Assembly (NCBI RefSeq): GCF_963678635.1
Contig: NC_087063.1
Location: forward strand, 11,130,386 to 11,194,385
From: Symsagittifera roscoffensis
Taxonomy: Eukaryota > Xenacoelomorpha > Acoela > Convolutidae
Direction of reading: 5' to 3'
DNA length: 64,000 bases
The notes below the pieces were generated by a model. It was not told the DNA's origin. It worked only from the letters and a program-made list of their open reading frames with translations, and did no database searches. This document shows, in pieces, positions 41,204-54,085 of the stretch; within the stretch, counting starts at the first letter, position 1; each line of letters begins with the position of its first letter. The translations under genes and the position numbers were made by a program.

Positions 41204-41826
41204 CCAAAAGAACTAAAAGGCGATGGCTTTAACTTTATTTTGAAATTATTCATTAACAAAGAATATTTGTAAATAGTTAACAAATAAGGTACCGCCATGT
41301 ACAATGGATCCCATTCAAAAGGCCCGACTACTCAAGTATTTTTCAAGCAATTGAAAATTAAAACACGGTCAAATGTTTGAAATTAAAAGGGAATTTTGAA
41401 ACATTTCTGAACATATTGGAAAAAAAAGCACGGAACTACACTGGGCAACTTTGACATTGCATCATCAAAAGGTTTTGCTGAATTTTTCCTTAAGAAAACG
41501 CTAAAAAACCTTAAAACTATACAAAAAAACGCTTTTGAAGCAAATTTGATCAAATTCAACAATGAATATACATTATTCTTTTCTTAACTTTTGAATTTTG
41601 TGGTAAACTTGAAAGCAAGTAGTGACTGAAATTAACCAGCATAACCCAGTTTGAGTCCAAAGAAAAAAGACACATTTTTGGCACATCCTTCAATTTTATT
41701 TAGTTTATTGATCTTCAAAAGATAAAATTTTTATATGAAATGAATCAGGTAAAACATTGGCCAGTTCTTGCGTTTCTTCCAAATTGTTTTATTTTAAAAA
41801 TCATCTTCTGGGCAAATCATCAAATA
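41204..41826. other. Intergenic, no gene seen
   Basis: AT-rich flank of the right-hand retroelement. Confidence 0.4.
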
Positions 41827-42258
41827 TGTGATCATATATCAAAGCAAGCGAATGGATGTTGCTATTGGGTTTTCAACGTTGCTCAGTATAGTTAACAAAG
41901 ACCAAGCAAAACAAGTTGACCACATGGTTAAGTTTGCTTAAACTTTGATCCTAATATTTCGGCAGCGTTTTTCGGTAGCACTCAGAAATTTCCGAAACTG
42001 TATTAAATTTGTATTTTTCAAAATGTAACAAAAGCCCAAAACTTTGGTCATACCGCAAAATGTTTTTAAAACAATTAAGGAAACTAAGGAGATTAAGGAA
42101 ACTGGCCTTCTCAATCCCGTATCAAAATGGTAGTGTTTCAAAAGAAGTAGTATTAAATGAGAAAATGGTAGCGGATATTATTTATTCACGGTCGATTTAA
42201 TTGACTTAAGATTTGATGAAATGTTTGTAAATATTGACCAAAACTGTCCTTGAGATTG
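41827..42258 (-). repeat. LTR-like 432-bp repeat, 3' side
   Basis: About 90% like 48749-49178 by eye, from TGTGATCATATATC to CCTTGAGATTG. About 530 bp of non-coding sequence separates it from the last coding block, more than usual. No counterpart in the left arm, because the gap cuts that copy earlier. Confidence 0.65.
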
Positions 42259-42790
42259 GGTATGATTCTCTAATTCATGAATCCGAATGGATCGATGAAC
42301 AGCGAGTCTCAGTCGGAGCGGTTTAAAACAACTAGTTGATAGACAACGTTAATTCAACTCTGAACCATAGTTCAAACATAGCTCGTCTTCTCTGTCTATC
42401 AAGGTCAAGTGACCGGCCAACTATGCGTTTAACATAAACTATAGATAATATAAATATCATATCAAAACTTATAAACGACTGTTTTTAAATTGAGCTTTTA
42501 GAGTCCCCGTGGGACTTTCAGATTTGAGTTTTATAGTCCCCATAGAACTTTTCCGGATCTTTCACATTTCTGATTGCTTTCCATCTTTGATAATTTCCTC
42601 CCTATTGCTTTCATGTTCCTCGTCTTCCTGTAAATTGTTGTTTGCCTTTTTCGTCTCGCCTTCTTGTTACAAATCCTTATCTTTCACGAATAAGATGTCG
42701 TTTTTATTGTCAACTGTGTCATCGTCCTCTGTTGGCGATGTTAAATCTACCACGCCTGTGTGACTTGTTTTGCTTTTCGGGCTAATCGTT
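42259..42790 (-). other. Non-coding 3' region of the gypsy-like element
   Basis: Lies between the tail ORF and the 3' repeat. It contains two near copies of GTCCCCGTGGGACTTTCAGA and GTCCCCATAGAACTTTTCCG (about 42502-42555). No gene recognised. Confidence 0.4.
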
Positions 42791-43934
42791 TCAATGAATT
42801 TTACGCAGGCTTAGTATTGTGGAGTTTTCTCGGTGAAACCCATTTCTTGTATGAGCGATTTTAAGCTTTAAGCTCGGATAGTTGTCTGTGTTCTGTTTGT
42901 CCGGTGGCGAATCGATTTCCAACTGTAGAGTTTTCTTTTCTTCATTGTTTTTATCATTGATGACATTAAATGGTACGGGTTTACCAAACTCGGTGGACAG
43001 CGCCGATTGGCGGTTCCTAGTTGACTTTCGCTGTGGTACCGTTGGAATCGTGGGTGGTGTTTGTTTTTGATTTTGCCTCTTAGGCAATAGTGCGATATCC
43101 TCTGAGGAGATTGATGATTGGTCGTCATTGTCTGAGTTGCTGGATGCTCGTTTCTGTTGAATGTTGGGGTCAGTTTTCGAGGTTCCGGCGGGGATATCAG
43201 TTTGCAGCTTCATTCCGCTGGTTTGTAGCTTGTGTGTCGGGTGACCGCCGGTTCGTTTGCCCGTTGCTTTGGCTTTCCGTTTCGTTGGGCTATTTTGGTT
43301 TGCTTGTACTGTCACCTTCTCTTTTTGATTCAGCTTCCTTGGTAGGCTCGTTGTTTCATCCTGTTTGAACATTGGGTGCTGGGGAGCAGTAGGGTTCTCT
43401 ATGTCTAAAAAACGTAGGCATGGTCCTGATCTCCGTGAGGATTTATATGCAACGTAATCATTGAGCCGAGACGGGTTCGAAAATTAAAGGGTTTGGGACA
43501 AATGTGCCACCGCTATTTCTTAATAGTCTCGGTTGCTTTCCGAATGTTTGCATCCATGCGGTGTGTGGAGTATATATAAAAATTTTTCCGTTTTTGATTT
43601 TGTATTTTTGTTCGAATGTTTTCGGATCTTTAACCTTCGTTGCTATTCTAATCGTTGTCCGTGCTACCTGATCTGCCCATTTTTTCGTGTTTTTGTCTAA
43701 TGTTGTTTGTACCTCTTTATATCTTACGTTTAACTTATCTTTGTCTTTTTCTATAACGTTTGATTTTGCACCTGTGTTTTGTTGTGTCGGGGAGTTTGTG
43801 TTTGTGAGATTCCTTGGCATTTGTGGTTTCGGTTCTTTCTTCTTGATAGATGCTTCATCTTCTGACCACCGTTGTAAGTTGTGCATTACTTCGGCGGGTA
43901 GTGGCGGCTTTGAAGGTTCTTTCGGTCTAAACAT
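42791..43934 (-). pseudogene. gypsy-like C-terminal basic tail
   Basis: Two ORFs in different frames (43934-43458 and 43372-42791). The first starts just after the integrase and includes LQRWSEDEASIKKKEPKPQM. The second is Lys/Pro/Ser-rich with PTIPTVPQRKSTRNRQS. Together they match the left copy up to the gap and extend past it. Confidence 0.6.
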
Positions 43935-45073
43935 GCATGGATTGCGCTTTCCCAGTTCAGGTTGTTAGTTGAGCTACTAGTTGCTACGTTTGACAAGGGT
44001 GTGTTTGGTTTACGGCCCAAGTGGGCCTCGAATGGTGAAATTTTTGTTACGCTATGTGGTGTGATTCTAAATGTTTTAATAATTTCAGCTACATCTGACG
44101 CGAGCTTGTACGGTGTGTTTGTTTGATCAATTTTCATTACCGCTAACCTAGGTTTCAAAGTTTGCATCATTCTCTCTACTACCCCTACGGCTCTATGATC
44201 ATCTACCGGGGCAAAGAATAGTTTTATATTGTTGGTACTGCAAAACAGTTGAAATTTTTTAGCTCTAAATGTTTGTGCTTGGTCACATCTTAATTTTCGG
44301 CGTACCCCGTTATTTGAAATGTACCGTAGCATAAATTTTTTTAGCAATGTCCGATGTTGTATTGGTTACAATTTTTGCAGTGGGAAATTTTGACCATTTA
44401 TCTATTGCAAATAAAATGTACGCGTCTCTATTTAATTCATCCGGAAGGGGCCCTTTGAAATCTAATGGGACTTCCTCATTAGTTTCAATCACTGGTTCTA
44501 TTCGGAATGAATGTTTCTTTCCTATGATGGGTTTTAAATTTTTACCTTGCTCTGTGCAGTGTTTGCATTTTGTGCCATTTGCACAATTGACCGATGAAAA
44601 TGTGGGAACCAGACATGTTGACACAAATCCAACATGGCTGCCTATCCCGGATGTGTCAAATGTAGGCTGTCTAGCACAGTCTGTCTGAGTTGTGTAGGTA
44701 TGACGATTCTTTCCTCTATGAGTAGACAATCCTCTCTAACAGGTAGCCTGTTTCGTATGTTGTGCCAGTAATGTCCGTAGGAATCTATGATGGCTTCCCA
44801 ATCCCTCTTCTTGACAAAGTTGATCGGTGGACACAGATTTCGGTCCTTTTTGGTGGCTGCAGCGATAAATCGTACGCCCAGAACCCGCTGTAACCTTTGT
44901 CTGAACAATGGTTTGTCTTCCTCTGATTCCACTGTGTTTGTGGCTTTCTCCAACGTCGCGACCAGTCCTTCTGTTATCATCTCATGGCTGGTTTCTAGCT
45001 GTGTAGATGTTCCCATTGTTGGTGGTTCTACATTGTGTGTCTTTTCTTCTTGTATGCAGATATTCTGGTCCAC
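43886..45073 (-). pseudogene. gypsy-like integrase with part of the upstream linker
   Basis: Zinc-finger start SLHLTHPG (ORF ending at 44642), then HVGFVSTC and CKHCTEQ in a shifted frame. The core has LDFKGPLPDELN, IDKWSKFPTAKIV, LRCDQAQTF and GVVERMMQTL. It is better preserved than the left copy, but split by at least two frameshifts. Confidence 0.8.
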
Positions 45074-45770
45074 GCGGCTAACACAGATTTCTGCGGTGTC
45101 CTCGCTTCTATCTGACGTGGTTTGTATAGCTGTTGTTGTACTTTGTGGTTCGGTTTGTGCGGTTTGTGTCGTCTTTGTGATTTCGTTGTGTGTGGGTTTG
45201 GCAGTTGATTTTCCAGATGAAATAGTGTCCGTGAAGATGATTTTCGGAAAAGTCGATTTCGTAGTTGTCTCTGTTTTCTTCTTTGCCGACAGTACTTCTC
45301 TGGCATCTCATGTTGTTGTTGATGTGATATGAACCTTTTGTTGAGGTGATTTTGTTAGATCGGCATTTCCCTTCTTTCCTTTCATGGGGGGTCGATTATG
45401 CCATCTTCGGTCCGAAAGGTTCTCTTCGCGGTCGAATGAACCCTGCCAATTATGTGTTGATTCTTTTCGGCCCCGCGACTCGTTTGTTTTGAGTTCCGGC
45501 GGAATCCTCCTTTAAATCCTTTTGTTTCTGTTTTGCGGCTCATTTTTGATTTTTGGATTTGATTTATTGAAACTATGTGGACAGAGTTTTTGCAGCTTGT
45601 CTGGTGTGAGTCCCTCTGGTAATGTTGCATTTTCAATTGAGAGAGAGTTGGCTGTTTTAGCAGGTTTTGAGTGAAACTGATTTCTGTTGTTAGTTTGAAA
45701 ATGACCGATTGCGGAAAGTTTGGAATGTTTCGTTGTTATTTGAATGTTTGAAGCAGCATTCAAAAACCCT
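45074..45770 (-). pseudogene. Linker between RNase H and integrase
   Basis: Thr/Lys/Gln-rich low-complexity sequence matching 33012-33650 of the left copy, here divided into several short frames. Confidence 0.5.
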
Positions 45771-45831
45771 TTGTTTTCCGCGCGCTTTTTGATCAGCGCA
45801 TACGGTGCTTTGTGTTGATTGGCTAGATTAT

Positions 45832-46330
45832 TTAGAAGACGTTGTCAAACATCTCGAGGTTAATAATGAATGTCCTAACTGATGCTACAACATATTCCTC
45901 ACCGTACTCACTAGGGGGTATTGCCAGTCCAACTGGATTTCGTGACATATAGTCTATTAATCCCGTTTTATTCCCTGCGAGATGTTTGATGTCAAAATGA
46001 TATGGTATCAATCGGTCGATCCAACGAGTGAGCCGGCTCTGACTTGTATTTGATCGTTCGCTTGCGTTTAAAGCGCTGATTAAAGCTTGGTGATCTGTGA
46101 TGACTGTAAAATGCTTTCCATAATGATAGTATTTAAAATTTTCGATTGCACGACCCCTAATAATTCTAGTTCGTTTACGGAACAATTTCCTCCAATGAGT
46201 TTAAAAAACGTGACCGCATAAGCTACGGCGACCCAACCTTCTGGTGATTGTTGTTCCAGTGCCGCCCTAATCCCGTAGTAGATGCATCGCATACGATGCG
46301 AGTGTCAAAATGTTGGTCAAATGTTTGTTT
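45832..46330 (-). pseudogene. gypsy-like RNase H (broken)
   Basis: Contains FTVITDHQALISALNAS, RLTRWIDRLIPYHFDIKHL and LIDYMSRNPVG, with VNELELLGVV and GWVAVAYAVTFF in other frames. RNase H fold positions are recognisable. Confidence 0.75.
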
Positions 46331-46554
46331 TGTGTTATTTCAGCTACCAATTTTAATATGTTTTTGAAAGTTGTGTTATGTTCTGGTGACCAGTCAAGTG
46401 GTTTATTTTTTTTCTGTGTTTTTTAGCAGTGGACGTAGGGCGGCAGCGGTTTGTGCTAACTTTTGTATGTATCGTGTGAGATGGTGTATGGAGCCCATAA
46501 AAATTTTTAGTTGTTTAAAAGTTTTTGGTGGTGATAGTTTTTCGATAGCCACAG

Positions 46555-47277
46555 TCTTTCTTATAAGGGTTTTGTTCCCTCGCTATTAATGTTGAATCCT
46601 AGCCACTCAACTTGTTTGCATGCGAACTTACATTTATCCAATGAAATCGCAAGATTTTCCTCGTCTAGTTTTTTCAGAACTGATTGTAACTTTTGTTTGT
46701 GTAGTTCCAACAATACTTTTGTTACATTTAATATATCGTCCAAGTATGCAGAGGTGTTCGTACATTTTGTAAGGGTTAGATCGATCGCTTATCGGAATTC
46801 GGCTGGCATATCCGTGAGGCCATAAAATCCTGTTTGAAACTGATAGGTCCCAGTGGCGTTACCACCAATAAGACTAAACTTGCATTGTTCTCTCGCCGTT
46901 TTATCCAGAGGGATTTGTGAATATGCGTAGCGAAGGTCGAGTGTCGAGAATAGTGTTTGTTTGGATTTAGCTGATTTGACCACCTGGGCAATATTATCCA
47001 GAAGATAGTCGATGTTGGGCATTTGATATTTGTTTTTGTGAATGAATTTGTTGATTTTCTTAGAGTCTAACGCGAGTTTAACTGCTTGATCCTTTTTCAC
47101 TGTTATGACAATTGGGCTAATAAATTCTCGATCAGAACATTTATCTAACTTGATAATGTGGTTTTGATCCATCAGTTTGTTTAAATCCCCTTCAACTCGT
47201 TCCTGTAGGTGCTCAGGGATACGTCGACCTTTTTGTTGTATTGGAAAGAAATCGCGGTTGAATTGAGTTCTCATCAT
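46555..47277 (-). pseudogene. gypsy-like reverse transcriptase (broken)
   Basis: Begins in RTQFNRDFFPIQQKGRRIPE, passes FISPIVITVKKDQ, LALDSKKINKFI, LFSTLDLRYAYSQIPLDKTA (motif A region) and FYGLTDMPAEFR (motif B region), then a frameshift before YLDDI and the CKQVEWLGFNINSEG block. It is better preserved than the left copy. Confidence 0.85.
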
Positions 47278-47313
47278 ATGACTTTTCGATTTTCCTATAC
47301 GTATGCACAGTTG

Positions 47314-48117
47314 TTAAAAATTAGCTTTGACCCATTGTTTAATTTCTGAATCTGATTCTTCCTGTTCGCGTACGCTTAACACATTTTGTTTTTCTTTTTC
47401 ATGGATCAACTCGACACCTATTTGTGGTAGTATGTTGCGTCCTATTATGTTGGCTTTCTGGTCATCCACAATGATAAACGGAGCTGATTGAATTCTCCAG
47501 CCTCCTGATTCAATGGTTATTATCAATCTTCCTTTCGGGTTTATTGTTTCACCATTGTAGCATGCCAGATTTCTGGCAGTGTCGTCCGGTGGGATGCGTT
47601 TGAATAATGCCGATTTATTGTTTTGTGGTATACGACCTGCGGTTTGTTCATTGAGAAAAGACATTGGGCTGCCCGGATCGGCAATGGCGAATAAATCTTC
47701 TGAATTTGTTTTTAGTTTAACAAAACGACCGTTTAGATCATCTTCCGATAGGATATTTGTATTTTTAATCTCGAAGGGTTCAGCGATTGCCATAACCGAG
47801 AATTTGTCTATCTGGTATTCATAGCATCCATTATTTGACGTGAACTCAGCATATGCCACAGGGTCGTTTTCGGTTCCCAGACTCTCTGTTTCTATTTAAT
47901 CCTGTTGTTCATCCTGTCTGTTTCCTAAGTAGTTAACGTTTGTGGACGTGCAAACTTTTGCAAAATGGCCTCGTTTCGCACATTTTGAACAAATCTTGTC
48001 ATTAGCCGGGCAAGATTGAAGATGATTTTGATTGTATTGGTTTCCGCACTTATAACATTGTTTTGAAGTGTTCACATCATTGTTTCTTTGTTGTGCTCTT
48101 GTGTTTTGTGTTCCACG
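47314..48117 (-). pseudogene. gypsy-like zinc knuckle and protease (broken)
   Basis: Knuckle CAKRGHFAKVC (about 47950) is followed after a stop by YAEFTSNNGCYEYQIDKFSV and the protease LFAIADPGSPMSFLNEQT, with DPG replacing DTG, so catalysis is probably lost. The rest (IIGRNILPQIGVEL) is in frame here, unlike in the left copy. Confidence 0.75.
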
Positions 48118-48764
48118 TGTGTACGGTCATCCGCGAAAACCGCCCCAACTTCTTTGTGAGTTTCGATTGATTGAATAGTTGTATCGACCACGTGTGTTGA
48201 TATAGTGTACTGGTTCTTGTTTTGTTGTAGTTTGTCCTCCGAATGCATTTATCTTCATTTTGGGGCTATGTTCAATGCCTTTTTCCCGACGGATTGCATA
48301 TTCATATGCATCTTGTGGGGTCCGTGTTTGTGCTAATAGTTCTCCTGCGATCTTTTCATTGTTCATATGCGCTGTGAACATGTTTCAGACCCATTCGTCT
48401 TTTCTGTCCCCCACAGTCAGCCCGTGAGGCTAATTCGACTAGATCTGCATGTAATTGTTCAAGACTCTCCGATTTCTTTTGTTTACGACAGATAAAATTA
48501 TATCTTGCGAAGGCTACAATTCTGTTAGTAACAAAAATGTATTCCAGTGTTGTCATGAGTTCTGTGTAGTTCCAAACTAGGTCTTTTCTGTTGAACTTGT
48601 CTTTGTCCTTCGGCTCCCAAGCAGAGAAAAAGGTAACTGCGAACTTTCGCCTCTGCTTCGTCCCATCTATATGAATTGCATAACACTCCTTTCTCCCGGG
48701 TTTTTATGACGTGATTTTCCCAACCAACTCGTTTCTCCTGATTGCGAATGTGATCATATATCAA
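48118..48764 (-). pseudogene. gypsy-like gag (broken)
   Basis: Three overlapping frame segments: LIYDHIRNQEKRVGWENH to SLELH, FICRKQKKSESLEQLHADLV to RADC, and MFTAHMNNEKIAGELLAQTR to the basic end. The first segment starts inside the LTR-like repeat without an ATG, so the true gag N-terminus is absent or changed. Confidence 0.7.
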
Positions 48765-49178
48765 AGCAAGCGAATGGATGTTGCTACTGGGTTTTCAACG
48801 TCGCTCAGTATAGTTAACAAAGACCAAGCAAAACGAGTTGACCACATGGTTAAGTTTGCTTAAATTTTGATCCTAATATTTCGGCAGCGTTTTTCGGAAG
48901 CCCTCGTAAATTTACGAAACTGTTAAATTTGTGTTTTTCAAAAAGTAACAAAAGCCCAAAACTTTGGTCATACCGCAAAATGTTTTTTTTAAAATTAAGG
49001 AAACTAGGGAGATTAAGGAAACTGGCCTTCTCAACCCTGTATCAAACTGGTAGTGTTTCAAAAGAAGTAGTATTAAATGAGAAAATGGCAGCGGATATTA
49101 TTTATTCACGGTCGATTTAGTTGACCTAAAAGTTGTTGAAATTTTTGTAAAAATTGACCAAAACTGTCCTTGAGATTG
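48749..49178 (-). repeat. LTR-like 430-bp repeat, 5' side
   Basis: Partner of 29461-29891 in the left arm and direct repeat of 41827-42258. Confidence 0.65.
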
Positions 49179-51339
49179 TGCAATTTAGAGAATAAAAACC
49201 AATATTGTGCGAATAATTTCATCCATCAGTGTAAACATTTTTTCGCTGATAAAATGTAGAAAAAAAACTCAAACATTGCCCTTATATAATAGTGTCATCC
49301 TTTGAGTTCTAATCGGTTTTGAGTTTCAAAATTCTTATTTATCAGTTCGCGAGTTTTTCATGAAGACAGTTTGTTATTGTGAAGTCTAAGTGAAATTTGT
49401 AATAGGCACATACTTTTAATTGAGCACCAAAAAACTTTTTGCAACAGAACTGATTTGTTTAGTGTGACAAATTATCAGAAACGAATGTTCTACTTTTATT
49501 TGTACGTCATTAAAAAAACTGATTCAGATGGTAAAATCTGGCATTTTCACCTCCGGAAGTTTTGTAGTTCATTCAAAACAAGTATCGACATTTTTTTCGA
49601 CGATAGCTGAGGTCATTTTCTTAAGTAGATGTGAAAATGTTGCCTGTTTTTCAAGTTAATGTTCAATATTGCCCATTTAAAAAATTCAAGAGATAGAACC
49701 TAATTTTTCTTTCATATTTATGCACTAAGGGGGAAAACCTTCAAATGTGTAACTTACCTGAACAGTAGTCAAATTTTACATACTAGTGGAAAATGAATTG
49801 CGGTTGACATCAAAACTGACCTTAAAATAAGCATTACATTGTTTTGGCTAATGCGGTTAGCGAATACATTGCCTTTCAGTATTAATTACCTCAATAAATC
49901 TCTCAATGCCCGATGAAAAATAGAGCATGCTTTTAGCCTATGAGTGCTAATTTAGCCTACAAGTGCAAAAATGATCCAGAAACTCTTGCATAGACATAGC
50001 GCCACCGTGCTCAGCACTAAGCGACTGCAATTTAAAGCTACTTTGAACTGTGCACTAGATAATAAATAGCACCGTAATTTAAATTCCAGTTTAGCACTGT
50101 TCAAACTTACGAACTCAAAAATTAAATAAAAAACATGTTTGCAATATTTGATATTAGAAAAACAAAAACTTTACATTTATAACTATGAATTTGCTGGAAT
50201 CTCTAAAGAATCAAATCACAAAAACTTCGCCGTAGAGGCAAAGACTTCAGTAATTTCACCAGAAGCTCTTTTCCCAGTCCAATTAGTTTTAAAACGCTCC
50301 CAGTCCTTTCCACCCCCGAAACAAGAAGTCAGTTCCACTCGAATGTCAATGCACGTAATTAAGCCTATTTAAACCCAATCAACTTTAATTCTGTGCGCAA
50401 TACTGTTGACTCGCGTGTTGCACTCGTGTTGTATCAAAGCGAATAACAGGAACAGAAGTAAAACATCCCGTATGTCTGATAATGTATATCAAAGTGAATT
50501 AAAGAGAGTAACTTGGGGGCTGAAATTAGTGGGATTTTGGGGCTGAAATGACTGCGGCGGAAACAAGTGGGCACGGTTTTAAAAATATAATTGAAAAAAA
50601 ATTGCTTCGACAGATACATGGGGGTCAGCCGGCACCCCACCTCTCATCACATATATACTACTGATATCCTTACACAAAGCAAACAGCCGAAAATACGGCA
50701 GAAAACTCTCAAGCCTTATAGCACTGGCAAGCTAGAGTAAAATGTGATGGGGACCGATCGTTTAGCAGACCAATCTTTTAGCATAAAAAGTGAAAATTGA
50801 GTCTTTTAGCAGACCAACGTAATAAAGTGATGGATGATTGATTGACAGACTCAAAAAGACGCTGAGTCTGGAGCGAAGCTTCCCAATTAAGTCAAATATC
50901 TCACGATTTGTCAACAAAACTATCAACTTCAAAAACACAACTGTCTAAATTAGCGGCAAAACAAAGATTTACGCGCAGAATAACACTTGTATTGAATTGA
51001 AGCACAGCGGAGCACGTGCTCGCTAATCGCCAATGCCCCGTATAAAGTTAGCTATCACACTTTATAATTGTTCTGAGTCTGCTAAAAACCGGTCTGCTAA
51101 AAAACCGGTCTGCTAAAATCCCTAGCACCAAATGTGACACAGAAAGATGAGGCAAATCTATTTTAGAGAAATAAACAAGACTGCTCGTAAATGAGAGCGA
51201 AGCCCTGAATGTTCCGACTGTCCCTTAATTTATTTATATAGAACAGTTTTTGGGGAAAAAACATTGAAAACCTATAAATTTTGGACAATATCAAAGTGTG
51301 AAATGTTGAATCGTACAAAATTAATGCGACCAATTAGCT
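49179..51339. other. Intergenic, mirror of 27331-29460
   Basis: No gene supported. Contains three CCGGTCTGCTAAAA-type units at about 51075-51120 against two in the left arm. Confidence 0.4.
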
Positions 51340-52520
51340 AGCCTCATGTCAATTTGGAACCATTTTGCTGTGGGGGATCATTCGCCGCGCATGAATAATT
51401 CGCGTTACGCTCTCAGCATTATGAATAAACTCTTCAAAGCGCGCATAAATTTGGTTCATTTCAAACCCACAGAACTTAACAAAATATAATTGGAGGTAAA
51501 ATAACTTTTTAAATTTGAACTCATGAAGTCGATATCTTCAATGGGGTATAAGTAATTTCTGTTGAAAACTATTATCTCGAGCGGCGAAAAATGACTGAAT
51601 AAAAAAACCACACCGAGCATAAATATTCTGTTTTCTTCAAAAATCGGAACAATTACATCAGTAGCATATCATGTGAGCCAACCGAAAAACAATGTAAACT
51701 ATTTCATCCAGTAACGCAGTCAAATTTATGAAACAGCTGCGTACTAAACAAACAATTTATACGGTGTCCGCTGTCAATTCCTCGTAAGATCACTTTTTAG
51801 CAGGGAACTGGAAAATGCGTTAACAAGACAAATTTGAAAGTTTTTGTACTTACTTTTCAGCCATCAAAACGAAATAGAAAAGGGATATAATACGACCAAA
51901 AGGTTATTGTTATCTGCTGCCTGCTGTTAAGTAAATAAAAGTAATCATGTGACTCTCAGACGGCAATTTTGTACAGTTCATAGAAACCAAAAAAGGCTAC
52001 ATACAATTCTCCGTGAACTTCTGACAAAAAGAAACAGCTTAAATCCAATTGAGTCAGAGCGCTATCACTTGCTTATGCTCAATTCATATTGGCTATTACA
52101 ACTTGAAAATTTATCTGTTCATCACGCTCTTGTTTTTCGGACACTCGTAACGAAAATAACCGAGAATTTGTGCTCGGGGTGGTTTTTTCTACAGACACAA
52201 TTTGAATTTTTAACTAGCCATTTGGACGATTTTTTTCAAATTTCATTCAAAAGTTATTGTTGTCATGAGCTTAAATTTGAAAAGATATTTTACCAGTGAT
52301 CATTTTATGTAGAGTATGGGGGTTTAAATACTGCCATTTTTGGACAATTAACACGCGATATAATTAGATCTATTAACGCGTAAGCGAAGATTTATTCCGT
52401 CGTAGAAGTCGTTCCAAATTGGTTGAAGGAAGCTTATTTGCCATAACTGATTTGTTACTAGGAGCGAAATCTATCATTTATATGGAGTGTGGGGGATGAT
52501 TTTCACAACAAAAAAACTCA
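51340..52520. repeat. Imperfect inverted repeat, mirror of 26150-27330
   Basis: Same foldback structure as in the left arm, including CTCGGGGTGGTTTTTTCTAC near 52175 and AAAAAACCACACCGAGC near 51603. Confidence 0.5.
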
Positions 52521-52624
52521 CATAAAAAAATTGTTTTATTACATTTAACTTTTTTCGTGTTATTACAGCGCCATAGTCTTGTTTAACTCTATTTTCTTTA
52601 AAGTTTTTTTGTTCCTTTGTAAGT

Positions 52625-52705
52625 TCTTTTACGCACTCGTCATTATTTTGTTGAGGGACGTAATCCATAGTTCTTGGATCATCTTCTGCCGCACGAAAAA
52701 TTGAA
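52625..52705 (-). pseudogene. mL50 gene fragment, right-arm copy
   Basis: Minus strand encodes AEDDPRTMDYVPQQNNDE, partner of 25975-26050. Confidence 0.7.
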
Positions 52706-53244
52706 ATCATTGCCCAGTAACGCAGCAAAATGTACAAAGCATTTGTCTACAAAACTTACAAGCCGAGACTAACTCAATCGAAGAACCAAGAAGCCGATAA
52801 CTTCAACATGTTCTGTATTCAAAAAACCCTCGCTATTAATAAAACAACTCCATTAATGGCCATGCTCTGAGGGCACAATGTATTTTTGTTCACCATCTGA
52901 CCATGAAACTCATATCATTTTCGAATAATACATGAACTAACAAGGATAGCTGGAAGCTGTGCAAATACACAGAATATTCCGACTGGAGTTCTATTTGAAG
53001 CAATGAAAATTTTTAGCAAAAAAAAAAAGAATCGAAATCTTCACTAAAAAAATTTTTGTTTTCTTTATTATCAAGGAGAGGTTCAATTGTTTAATGATCT
53101 GCAAGAATGAGTTGATATTGGTTAAAAAACTAACTACGTTACACTGCATTAGAAAAATTCAGACCAATTTTTCTCGAAACTGATAGCTTCTTTCATTTTT
53201 CTTGGAATCCGAATCACGGCCATTGTCTTTTCGAACTTCACGAA

Positions 53245-53480
53245 AAACTTAAGAGGCGAAGCTGAGCTTCGCAAAAACTTACAAGAACACGACTAAAAGG
53301 CAGCTCTAGAAAGTGCAATAAGAAAAAATAGAAACAAGCCTCAAATTAGCGAAAACTCGGATAGGTCTAGGATTCGATCTGCGACCTACTGCAATCAAGA
53401 GATTTTGAGTCTCACTATTTATCACTAGTCACGAATAAAGCAGCTACATATGCTAATAAACTGCCAATGCGATTCAGCAA
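53245..53480 (-). repeat. SINE-like copy, mirror of 25160-25425
   Basis: Minus strand has GATCGAATCC and the tail GCGAAGCTCAGCTTCGCCTC, a more perfect hairpin than in the left copy. Confidence 0.5.
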
Positions 53481-54085
53481 AAGTAGCACCAAATACAAAT
53501 AGACACAACTTTGCAAGTCATAAATTGGATTATAACAAACTGAAGGCATCCACACTAACTTTACATGTAACTAATCGCAAAGCATAAAACCACATTAAGT
53601 GTAAATTATGCATTTCAAAAAATGCGAGATATATTAAATTAGAAAATTTCTGAAATCAAGTTTTCAATATTGTTATGTTGTTTGAAACAAATCACTTATT
53701 TCGGTTCATTTGATGAATTAGAAGTGCATGAACTGTGTTAACTTATTACTATTCGAATGTCTAGGACCGTGCTATGAATAAGCTGTAAAGGTGCCCCAAA
53801 AGTGGCACCAATATTTGCGACTTAGGTTGGAAAAAAAAGAAGGTTCGAATGAATAGTCGCTTCGCAAATTTAAAAATTCTTATAAAATAGTCATTTTATT
53901 ATCTGTCAATTCAGACAACTGTTTCGTCAATAAATTTTCACTGTCATTCTTTAACAATATATTCCAGCAACCATGTCCAAGATGCCTCTTCATTTAAACT
54001 CACTTGATGAAAGTGGTGCGTGTCAACTGTTAAATTGAGTTTGTTTTGTCACAGCATAACAATAAAGTTTTTCAATTAAAGTTTG

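Larger units (their letters stand above)
41827..49178 (-). mobile_element. Ty3/gypsy-like LTR element, near full length, inactive
   Basis: Two direct 430-bp LTR-like repeats (48749-49178 as 5' side, 41827-42258 as 3' side) flank, in minus-strand order, gag, zinc knuckle and protease, RT, RNase H, linker, integrase and basic tail, 7.35 kb in all. Many frameshifts and some stops; the protease active site is DPG instead of DTG. It is the same insertion as 29461-35556 in the other arm. No clear target-site duplication or polypurine tract was found by eye. Confidence 0.85.

Noticed and set aside
42009-42200. 63-codon ORF repeated in the LTR-like sequences (also 48929-49120)
   Set aside because: Lies inside repeated non-coding LTR-like DNA, no conserved start context and no family match.
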